A program made the translations under genes and the position numbers. 64,000 nt of DNA from Salvia splendens. Its lineage: Eukaryota > Streptophyta > Magnoliopsida > Lamiales > Lamiaceae. The DNA is taken from NCBI RefSeq assembly GCF_004379255.2, contig NC_056046.1, forward strand, positions 248,001 to 312,000. Direction: 5' to 3'. The notes under the pieces are model-generated. The model saw nothing but the letters and a program-made list of their open reading frames with translations, was not told where the DNA came from and made no database searches. Shown one piece after another: positions 11,665 through 21,713 of the stretch. Numbering within the stretch: the stretch's first letter is position 1; each line of letters opens with the position of its first letter.

Positions 11665-14549
11665 ATGTCTGCCGAAGAAACCAACACCGCGGCGGCGCGG
11701 ACGCCCTTTCCGGCCGAGCTGATCTACAACTCCGGCTTCGGTAACCACTTCTCGTCGGAGGCGGTCTCCGGAGCTCTCCCTCACGGCCAGAACAGCCCCC
11801 TCCTCTGCCCCTACGGCCTCTACGCCGAGCAGATCTCTGGCACATCCTTCACTTCTCCACGAAAGCACAATCAGCGGAGGTCGTAGTCAATTCCAGCAAA
11901 TTGCTTTCGTATCTCGGAATCAATTGCTGTTTTTTGCTGATGATTTGGCGTTTTGGTGCACGCAGCTGGCTGTATCGCGTGAAGCCGTCCGTTACGCATG
12001 AGCCGTTCCGACCTAGAGTTCCCGATCACGTGAAGCTCGTGAGCGAGTTCGATCGTTCGAACAGCTCCGCCACGCCCACTCAGCTCCGATGGAAGCCGGC
12101 GGATGTTCCGGAGGCGCCGACTGACTTCGTCGACGGTTTGTACACTGTGTGCGGCGCTGGAAGCTCGTATCTTCGGCATGGTTTTGCAATTCACATGTAA
12201 TTACTATAACTTCAGTTTTTTAATGTTACTCAACTTGAGTTATTTTTATTTATTTTCGGGCCATTTGATTTCATACATGGATAGAGATAGATAGTTTATA
12301 AACTGCGCAACTCTCAGGTTATGAGTCAGCTGTTAATGATTTGTGCTCATTATTGCATTCCTCATATTGAGATGGACGTAGGGGTGAACTTTTGAAGACT
12401 CAAATGCTAGCGTGCTTGTAGGTATGCTGCCAACGTATCAATGGATAACTACGCATTTTGTAGTGCAGATGGAGACTTTTTGATTGTTCCTCAGCAAGGA
12501 AGTAAGTTATGATAACTGTACATAGTTTAGCAGTTAATGTGTGCTTTCTAAATACTAATTTACTCAGGGAGGAGATACAATAACAATATCCTGATTGGTA
12601 CTAATGATATACGGGAAACAAATAAACATAGTCTGGATGAATTTCATTTCATTTCGTTTGCTGCTGTCTTTGTTCCTCTACTGTGTTCTTTCTCTACTCT
12701 CTTCTTTCACTATCTTTCTTAGAGTCGGTGTTTTCACTGTTTTGGGTTTACAGACATAATGAACTCAAAGGTTTGACTAAGGGTGTGTGGGATAATGTGA
12801 TGTTATTGCTGCTTTACACTCTGGTCAGGTGGTTTGAATACTACCAAAAGTAAAAGTAAACCTATCTCACATTATTATGCTGATCATTTAGGGTTGTGGA
12901 TCACTACTGAATGTGGAAGATTACAAGTATCTCCTGGTGAGATAGTAGTCATACCTCAGGGTGTCCGTTTTGCTGTTGATCTGCCAGATGGGCCATCAAG
13001 GGGGTACGTAGCCGAAATATTTGGCAGTCATTTCCAACTTCCTGACCTTGGACCTATTGGTACGTCCCTCAGAACTTCCCTGTAGGGCAATGTTACCTTG
13101 AGCAAGTAAATAAATCTGTTAATTGTATTTTTTGTATGCTCTGGAGTGTAGGTGCTAACGGTCTAGCTTCTTCAAGAGACTTTCTGGTTCCTGAGGCCTG
13201 GTTTGAGGATGTCCCATGTCCTGGTTATACCATCGTGCAGAAGTTCGGTGGTGAACTCTTCACTGCAAAACAAGATTTCTCTCCTTTCAATGTGGTGGCT
13301 TGGCATGGAAATTACGTCCCTTATAAGGTACTAGTATTTTGGTTTATAAGTAGTTGTACGTGTGAAAAGGGTATGGTGGGGTTTCTCATCAATTATACTA
13401 CATATGTAAGCCGATCAGTTAAAGAATTACGTTGATGCTAGCCTAATGAGTGCCTTTTATGCTCCCAGTATGATCTAAGCAAATTTTGCCCGTATAATAC
13501 TGTCTTGGTTGATCACGGGGATCCATCAATAAATACAGGTATAGCTAGCATGATCATTGCTGTAATTACTTCCTACAGCCTTAGTTTTCTTGCTAGATGA
13601 TAATTCATTAAATGCTGGTATTTTTGTTTTTTCTTCTAACCCCCCAAAGTTCTATGCAGTTCTGACAGCTCCTACTGATCGACCTGGAGTAGCATTGCTT
13701 GATTTTGTCATTTTTCCACCTAGATGGTTGGTTGCTGAACACACATTCCGCCCTCCATATTATCATCGCAACTGTATGAGTGAATTCATGGGTCTAATTC
13801 ATGGTGGATATGAGGTATACCATATGCTAAGGGCCAGTTTGGTAGGAAAGATAAATAAACAAAACATAACAAGAACACACAATTTAGATCATACAACTTC
13901 AAGATAGATGAACTATTTACCTTACCAAACTGCTCCTAATAGCATAGATAATGTTGATGTACATGATTGTTTATTTCTATATTTGATACAGCTTGATGAT
14001 CTGATGAGTGAAATGGTAGTTAAATAGGAAAACCAAGGTAGAAAGCATGTCATGTCCCTTTACCTGTCATTGACATGATTTGACTTATAATCAGGCAAAA
14101 GCTGATGGATTTCTTCCAGGCGGTGCAAGCCTTCACAGTTGCATGACTCCCCATGGTCCAGATACAAAAACATATGAGGTAATGCACTCACACTTTTAAG
14201 ACTTAGCAAGCCAAAAATTATGTTCATTTGCTTGTCTCGGTTGATTTTAGATCATGCCATAAACCTCGCTAGTAGATATAGATGGCACGTCTCTGTAGTT
14301 TCATGATGACATATCAAAATTTAACAGGCCACAATTGCAATGGAAAATGAAGCAGAACCCAAAAGAATCTCTAATACCATGGCTTTCATGTTCGAGTCAT
14401 GCCTGATGCCTAGGGTCTGCCCGTGGGCACTCAAGTCTCCCTACATGGATCATGAATACTACCAATGCTGGATCGGTTTGAAATCCCACTTTACCCGTGA
14501 ACCCCTTAGAGTAGATAGCCAAGAGGGAAAGAACGAGGATGGCACATAG
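11665..14549 (+). CDS. HGO: Homogentisate 1,2-dioxygenase
   Basis: Nine exons: 11665-11879, 11966-12196, 12422-12501, 12892-13059, 13152-13327, 13469-13538, 13660-13814, 14095-14178 and 14328-14549, all phases consistent, giving 466 residues (plant HGO about 460). It opens the aromatic ring of homogentisate to maleylacetoacetate in cytosolic tyrosine breakdown and competes with tocopherol and plastoquinone synthesis for that substrate. Landmarks: YNSGFGNHF near the start, [34 protein letters not shown], then iron ligands His349 and Glu355 in [12 protein letters not shown] and His385 in [12 protein letters not shown]. These match human His335, Glu341 and His371 with a constant offset of 14. 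No damage seen. Start ATG follows the AACA context at 11661. Confidence 0.97.
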
Positions 14550-15730
14550 GACTTGAAAGTGGTAAGAACTAGCAAAATCAGCTGTGCGTTTCGTGTGGCC
14601 AGTGGTGTATATAGATGTATGTAGATTAAGACAGAATGGTACTGCAACTGCTGGTGAAGAATCTGGTGATGTAAATATAGCTATAGAATCTTATGTCAAT
14701 CATTTGGTGAAAACTAATGTCTGTAGATTGAGACTGGCTTTGCATTAGACAAGTCCGTTGTATTGATAGATATAATTTGCTCTCTCCGGCCCGGCATGTT
14801 AGGTTCAACCATACGAAACTGGGATAAGTTTTAGATAACGGAATTCATGCACCTGGATCTGCCATTGAAGAACCTTAACCTGTCACACCGTGTCTTATAT
14901 AAACAGTAGGTAAAAGGAACATAACTTTCTTAAGAAAATAATTGAATCGCCTGAATATTTTTTTTTATCATAGACGTGGTACAAAGGCTCGAGCTGAGCA
15001 ACAAAGTCGCAGTATAGAAATATAGAATAGATAGCAAGAACATTTAGTGTAGAATGAGAGTTGAAAACTGAACTGTACTATTCAGTGTGACAAATGACAA
15101 TTATAATAGTGATATAGTTATATTTGGTTAGGGCAGTGGAGCAGCTACAGACATGAGCTGGGACATGTTAGAATCATATGTCCACCCCACCCCCCATGTG
15201 CACTTCTTAGCCCCCACCCCCTCTTTGCTTTGTCCCCAAATTACAAGCACATGCATCTCTCTCTCTCAATTTCTTGGTGGTTCCCACTCTACCAATTGGC
15301 CTATGGACATTTCTATCTTAGTAATTAATTTGAACCATTATTAAAATACATCCACATGGCACCTAATATGGATTGACTAAGAATTACCAACTCTAATAAA
15401 CCTTATATGAATTGACTGAGAGTTCGTAACAGCTACCAAGAGCCTGATACTAATGAAACGAGTTTAAAGTAGCAGGTTTGCAGGTTCGTTAATACTCAGA
15501 ATTTCAGGGTCTGAAAAAAACTATTGTGGAGTAGTTTGACTATTTTGAAGGACAAGTTCAGAATTCTCTCTCTCGGGTATCTTTGCAAAACTCAATATAA
15601 TAATAATAATTATTATTATTAATGATTTTTTGTGAATAGAATATTTTACTATCACACAAGCAAATTAATCAAATTTTATCATGATAGATAATTATGTCAA
15701 GTCACACTATGAGTAAATAGCATTCAGTAA
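14550..15730. other. 3' UTR of HGO and gene-free spacer
   Basis: AT-rich, with C-rich patches near 15185-15225 and a CT run near 15257. Short open frames here have no family match. Nothing else supportable. Confidence 0.5.
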
Positions 15731-16340
15731 GGGCATCATTAACTCGATAGGCCGGGCCGCAAATCGCGAGTCCCGGCCCGAGATGCGCGTTGGAGGAGAC
15801 GGATTTCTGGCCCAGGCCGGTCCCGGGGTCCGGCCCGGCGATGGAGGGAGAGGGGCCGTGACGGAGCTGCAATTTTTGCATTTGGAGGAGGAAGAAGAGG
15901 GAGGAAGAGGAAGAAGAGGGAGAGGGAGAGGGAGAGGGGCGACGGATCCCAATTTTTCTGATTTCTTTTGCATTTGGAAGAGGAAGAAGAGGAAGGGGGA
16001 GAGGAAGAAGAGGGAGGAAGATGAAGAAGAGGGAGAGGGGCGACAGTCGACTGAAGGAATTTTCTAAATTTTAATTTTTTTTGCATTTTTTTATGTTATA
16101 ATTTTTAGTTTATAATTTATTATTTTTGAATTAAGAATGAATTTCTCGTGTTATAATTGTTCAACGTTTTCAATTTTTACACGTAAAATAGGTCGAAGTT
16201 GTGAATAGTGTCATTTATTAGTTGCGGCCCGGGTTGTGGCCTGCAGGGTTAGAGCAGTTTAGGCCTGGACCGTAACTGTAGAGGAATGATGACGTGGAGG
16301 GGACTTGGGGCCTGAAACCGGACCAGAGGTAATGATGCTC
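15731..16340. mobile_element. PIF/Harbinger-type MITE (610 bp) with a GA-rich core
   Basis: Ends are GGGCATCATTAAC on the left and GAGCATCATTACC read inward from the right, flanked by TAA on both sides (15728-15730 and 16341-16343), the three-base duplication of Harbinger elements. The left half is a GC-rich GGCCCGG region followed by imperfect GAGGAAGAAGAGGGA repeats (15885-16040), which create open frames on both strands. No transposase is encoded. Confidence 0.75.
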
Positions 16341-16973
16341 TAATACTTATATTTAATTAAGGAGACACTAATAATGATTAGGGAAAAGTTCAAAGTCCTG
16401 TCTAAGCACCTTCTGTCACACTAAAGACTGTCTCGTCTCATAATTCATCATAATTTCCAAAAGTTCTCCAACTCTTGATATTCATTATTGGGTATATATA
16501 ACTCACTTTCTAGGTGGGCATATATGTGATGATGCCAAACATTGGAATGAAAAATCCTAGATATATTTTTTTTCAATATTTCTCCAAACTTGATAGACAT
16601 TTGTCAAAATTACATTTACCTAATTATGAGATAATGTATATGTTAAGCAGGACGTTGATATAAAATTTATTAACAAAACATTTGTTGATATCAAGGACCT
16701 CTAATATTTAAATTATCGGTCAATGAATATTTTAATTTTTAATAGATTTAAGTTATAAAATTAGGGTTAGCTTAAAAGGAAGGTGGGCATGTGCAGAGAA
16801 GGACATAATCACATTGAAGATGTGCTAATATAAACAAAAGCAAAGATTCTTACCTAATCAATCACTTAAATGTCACTATATATGATTTTATTTATTTAAT
16901 TATGCTTAATTATGATCCCCAAATATTCCCAAATGGGATCCGTACATGCACCGGGATTGCTTATTATTACTAA
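16341..16973. other. AT-rich spacer between two Harbinger elements
   Basis: No gene, RNA or clear repeat recognised. Confidence 0.5.
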
Positions 16974-18851
16974 GTTCATCCACATTAGGGCGCCCTAAGG
17001 CGCGCCACGTCATTAGTTTTATCCTCCTACCCCTCACTTGCAGTGACGCGCCCTATACATTTTTTTAATTGAATATTTAAATAACTATAAAAATTGGGAA
17101 AAAACTTCATTTCATTTATAAAAATTAATACATTACAATACGAATTAAAAAAAATATGCAAACTCAGCGACGGCGGTTACGGGCCCACACTTCTTCAATC
17201 ATGTCGTCCATGAGCTGAGCATGGTCTTGTTGGTTGCGCATTGAGGCATGTCTAGATAGAACCTCATTGAAGCCTGTCGGTAATCCTCTAGCGGGGGGGC
17301 TCGGTCGCCTTGCTGGACGAGCTAGATGCATCGTCATCATCGTTCCACTCGGTGATGCTCCCACCTTAATGCTCGACTATCATGTTGTGCATGATTATGC
17401 ACGCATATATGACATCGGCGATGACTTCCTTGAACCAGAGACGAGCCGGCCCTTTCACAATTGCCCACCGTGCTTGGAGCACACCAAATGCCTGCTCGAC
17501 ATCCTTCCGCGCCGACTCTTGCTTTTGTGCAAATAAAACCCTCTTCTCACCAATTGGGCAGCTGATCGTCTTCACAAAAATAGGTCACCGTGGGTATATG
17601 CCATCGGCCAAGTAGTACCTCATGTGGTATTGGCGCCTGTTGGCAGTGAACTCGATGGCCGGGCCGTTGCCATTGCATTGCTCAGTGAAGAGGGTGGATG
17701 AGTTGAGAACGTTAATGTCATTGTTCGACCCGGCTACGCCGAAGTAAGCATGCCAGATCCAGAGCCGATGGTCAGCGACGGCTTCGAGGATCATCGTCAG
17801 GTGGCTGCCCTTGTATCCACTAGTGAATTGGCCTCTCCACGCCGTTGGACAATTCTTCCACTGCCATTGCATACAGTCGATGCTCCCTAGCATCCCAGGA
17901 AAGCCGTGCGCCGTCTCATGCATCTTCATCAGGCCCTGGCAATCAGTGGCAGTCGGCTTGCGCAAATATGTGTCGCCGTAGGCCTCCACAACTCCCATAC
18001 AAAATCTCCTCAGGCACTCCCGGCCTGTTGTATCCCCGAAGCGGAGGTACTCGTCGAAGATGTCCGACGTGGTATCGTAGGCCAACTGACGGATTGCAGC
18101 TGTGCACTTTTGCAACGATGTAAGGCCGGGTCTGTCAATGTCGTCTTCCCGATACGTCATGTATTCATCACGTGACGACAACGTCCGGACAATGCTGAGA
18201 AAAAGGTAGCGCATCATTCTAAACCGACGGCGGAAAACAGTCGGTCCCCACCGTGGTTGATCGGCAATATAGTCTGCAACCAGACGCTGGTGAGCTGCCG
18301 CGTGGTCACGTCGGACAGGCGTTCGATGTCGAATAGGCTTGTGGATCTGCTCCGCCGCCGCCTCCTCGGGCTGCATTTCGACTAAGCATTCCGTCATGGC
18401 CTCTTCAACGGCTGCATCTAAGGCTTCCGAGGTCGAACTACCTGACTCCGAGGAACTAGAACTAGTGGTGTTGTCGTCGTGGTTCATTTTGGAATGCGAG
18501 AGAGGTAGAAATGTGAGAGATGAGCGAAATGAGAGAGACGAGATGTTCGTATGACAAGTGAATGAGAAACGAGGTTTAAATAGACAAAATTCGAAAAAAA
18601 AAATAAAAAACGCGTGACATCGTCCGCCTAGCCCACAATGGGGCGGACGATAGGCCATCGTCCGCCTAGCCTACAATGGGGCGCCCGATGGCGCGGACGA
18701 TAGCCCATTGTCTGCACTTCTTCTGCGGATGATGCATCGGGCGTGGGCGTAGGGCGCGGACGATGGCGGGCACCCACAATGGAGGCATCGTCCGCGCCCG
18801 AGGACGATGGCTGCCATAGGGCGTGCCATCAGCGCCCCATTGTGGGTACCC
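16974..18851 (-). mobile_element. PIF/Harbinger transposon with decayed transposase
   Basis: The left end GTTCATCCACATTAGGGCGCC pairs with GGGTACCCACAATGGGGCGCC read inward from the right (15 of 21 matches). TAA flanks both sides (16971-16973 and 18852-18854). It encodes a HARBI1-type nuclease on the minus strand. The second protein of autonomous elements (Myb/SANT) is absent. The right subterminal region (18605-18840) has repeated, partly inverted copies of CATCGTCCGCCTAGCC and CACAATGGGGCG. Confidence 0.85.
17161..18486 (-). pseudogene. HARBI1-like PIF/Harbinger transposase, inactivated
   Basis: Minus-strand frame from the Met near 18486 (MNHDDNTTSSSS) with RRRFRMMRYLFLSIV, the DDE-type block GFPGMLGSIDCMQWQWKNCP (first Asp), YKGSHLTMILEAVAD, FGVAGSNNDINVL (second Asp) and LADGIYPR. 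Three lesions follow. TGA at 17585-17587 replaces the Trp normally found in IYPRWP. After QESARKDVEQAFGVLQ (the Glu-containing block) and CIIMHNMIVEH there is TAA at 17366-17368. A frame change near the seven-base G run at 17295-17301 (+ strand) is needed to reach the conserved tail GFNEVLSRHASMRNQQDH. The protein family is certain; the copy cannot make a full-length transposase without readthrough. Confidence 0.88.
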
Positions 18852-20046
18852 TAATACTGTATTTTATCTTTTAGTTTTAGATACGTTATTTTTTGAAAAA
18901 TATTGTAATTCACAAAATTATTACCCTCTGTGATGAACTTTAGGTCAAATTGTCAAAACAATATACTCCACTAATCTTTAAAAATATTATGAAATTGTAT
19001 TACCCTTTTAAAAGTTCTATAATTGAGTAAGAGAAAAAGTTCCTAACAAAAAAAAAAGAAAAAATGGCCCATTCGATAATAAAATGCAAACATGACATGA
19101 TATAAAAAAAAATGATTGTACTAGTGTGATACGAGATAAAAATAAATAAATGATTGTACTAGCTAGTGTTTCAGATCCCGAAAATTATCTCGTAGCATAT
19201 ATAAAAAATGCTTTTACGAATCAATTTTGTATAGTAAGATTATGTGGTGGACTTAATCTGAAAATGGACCCATGAGTATAAATCTGTGTATTTAATAGTA
19301 CTACAAAAAAATGAAGTAATTTGGAAGGGGTGAAAAAAGAAAATGGAGGGCCAAAAAAGTCACATCGGCAAGTGGTGGGCTGGTTCCCTTCTAAATAAAG
19401 TGTTGGATTTAGATAATCTTCTCAAATCCCTAGCTGTTGCTAGCTGTCCTACTCCCATGTGACACTACCCCCTAAATTTTGACCATCCAAAAAATAAAAC
19501 GATACAATTAAGAAAGAGTTAGAGAGAGAGTTAGGGGAGTTGAGGCAGAGTTGTTGTAGTATGGGTTGGTGACGGAAGATAGATGCCATGCACTACAACA
19601 CGTTATCATTAACAAGTCCATTTGTGAACTCTCTACTAACCAAAAGTTGAGCACAACACAAACTAATTAAACTTCAATTTCGAATGTTATGCGTTGCAGC
19701 AGCAATTGTTGTCCATACATACATATTGGACACAAATGAGTTAAACACAGAATGAATGAGCTAACGCAACACAGTTCCACCACGACACCACTCCAAATGC
19801 ACAATTTAATCTACTTTTGCAACACTTCACCTCCGACCCTACCAAAAAAAACAGAAGAAAATATAATTAACTCAAAGATACCTTCTCATCCTATATATAC
19901 ACACCCATTGCTGCATCCGACACCTCAATTTTTCTCTGCATCATAAAATTTCACATCTCTTGAGTTGTTAGTTATTACACACATCAATCTTTGTACAAAT
20001 CAAGCAAAAAAAGATCTAAGATATAGTCATCAAGTGAGTTAGTTGC
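18852..20046. other. Gene-free spacer and bZIP promoter
   Basis: AT-rich DNA without coding signal up to about 19850. The proximal promoter of the bZIP gene occupies the end. A polypurine/polypyrimidine tract is visible near 19515-19535. Confidence 0.5.
19892..19899 (+). promoter_or_regulatory. TATA box of the bZIP gene
   Basis: TATATATA in a C-rich surrounding, 148 bp before the ATG at 20047. Position fits a core promoter with a 5' UTR of about 115 bp. Inferred from sequence only. Confidence 0.5.
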
Positions 20047-21713
20047 ATGGAGCAATTGCCCCCCAAAGCCCCCATCACCATGGCGCCCCACAATTGGCCG
20101 TCCTTCCCCTTCCAAACGCCGCCCACCTCCGCCGCCGCGCCATGGATGGACGAGTTCCTCGACTTCTCGGCCACCCGGCGGAGCTCCCACCGCCGCACCG
20201 TGAGCGACCCGATCGCCTTCGTGGAGGACCACGCCAGCGGCGCCATGGGTTTTGACCGCCTTGACGACGAGCAGCTGCGGAACATGTTCTCCGACGACCT
20301 CATCATCGCCCTCGGCTCGTCGTCGAATCCGTCCAGCCTCAACCCCTCCACGCCGTCCGACCAGAACAGCGACGAAGACGACAAGAGGGCCGTCGCGTGC
20401 CTGCAGCCCAAGGCCGAGACCGAGACTGGAGAGGTCGACAGCTCCGATCAACCGGCCCCTCACCCCACCGCCCCCCAGACGACAACTAAGTCGTCTGAGA
20501 ACGGGCCTGGAGATCCTAAACGGATCAAAAGGTAAAAAACTCTTTTAGTTTCATTAAGCCAAGTTATTAGTACTACTACACTCTAAATCCATGCAAAATG
20601 TGTCAAATAAATAATGTTAATTATGTTATAAAGTTTCTAACAATTTAAGCATTTTGTAGTACTAGTAATCAATTTAATTCTGTACTAATTTTTTTTATTG
20701 CAAAAAATGTTGCAGGATTTTGGCAAACAGGCAGTCTGCTCAGAGGTCAAGAGTGAGAAAATTACAATATATTTCTGAGCTTGAAAGGAGTGTTACAACA
20801 TTGCAGGTTTGTTATGCTTTCTTCGTGTCCCATTAAATATCCTATTTTGTCGCTTTTAAATGTCCTCTGATATATGTCTCATTTCATTTTTTTTTATCAT
20901 ATTTACTTCATCAAAACATTAATGTTTATTTATTCGTACTAACTAATTGGTATATGACAATTTTTTATAGACGGAAGTATCTGCATTGTCGCCGCGAGTA
21001 GCGTTTTTGGACCATCAAAGGCTTCTATTGAATGTGGATAATAGCGCTATTAAGCAAAGGATAGCAGCATTGGCTCAAGACAAAATATTCAAAGATGGTA
21101 ACATCTTCACTTCTCAATTATCAATAATTATCAGATAAATGTACATAAAACACTAAGTTTTTAAATTTTAATAAAAGAATTAACAAATTAATCATATTTT
21201 AAGATGGTGAATCGATTTAATCTGAACCACATTATGGGTAAATAGTATTAATACTTAGTAGATTCATGTCATGTGTATATATTTATTACTTGCAGTTTAA
21301 AGCATGCTTCTTCCTTTTTTCCAACTCAAGTTGGGACATGATTTATTGTTGAAGAAACAAGTTGCACAGTGTTCTAAATTTGTGATCACATGCAATTATA
21401 TTAGTATCTAACTTTTCATTGAATGTATAATATTAAATTTTTCAAAAACATGCCTCAATTTAACTACCTTAACCAATTCACATTGAATAAAACTAAAATA
21501 TTTATCTTAATTTAGAACAACCAATTCACATTGAATAAAACTAAAATATTTATCTTAATTTGTTCTAAATTGGATATATATATAGCCCACCAAGAAGCAC
21601 TAAAGAAGGAGATAGAGAGGCTGAGGAAAGTTTTCCACGAGCAAAACATGAAGAAGAATATGGAGTGCAGCGACGCGCCGCCGCCGGAGCGGCGGTCAGA
21701 GGAGGAGGAATAA
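20047..21713 (+). CDS. Group E bZIP transcription factor (bZIP34/bZIP61-like)
   Basis: Four exons: 20047-20531, 20716-20806, 20971-21097 and 21586-21713, giving 276 residues. The N-terminal half contains [19 protein letters not shown] and [16 protein letters not shown], blocks shared by Arabidopsis bZIP34/61. The basic region [17 protein letters not shown] has the invariant N166 and R174 (N-x7-R), followed by [15 protein letters not shown] and a leucine zipper that runs into exon 3. A proline in ALSPRVAFL interrupts the zipper; in Arabidopsis group E this proline favours heterodimers over homodimers. Expected role: nuclear DNA-binding regulator; bZIP34 acts in pollen wall and lipid metabolism, others in vascular tissue. 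The acidic tail ends RRSEEEE. Orthology is inferred. Confidence 0.93.
21471..21563. repeat. 47-bp tandem duplication in intron 3 of the bZIP gene
   Basis: The block starting ACCAATTCACATTGAATAAA and ending TATCTTAATTT occurs twice, essentially identical, about 47 bp apart, just upstream of the last exon's acceptor. The near-identity suggests a recent slippage or repair duplication. Confidence 0.85.

Noticed and set aside
15707..16086. Pro/Ser- and Glu-rich frames of up to 115 codons
   Set aside because: Products of the GA-rich core of the 610-bp Harbinger MITE, open in several frames at once.
17234..18175. Plus-strand frames across the Harbinger element
   Set aside because: Mirror frames of the minus-strand transposase, which has the recognisable motifs.
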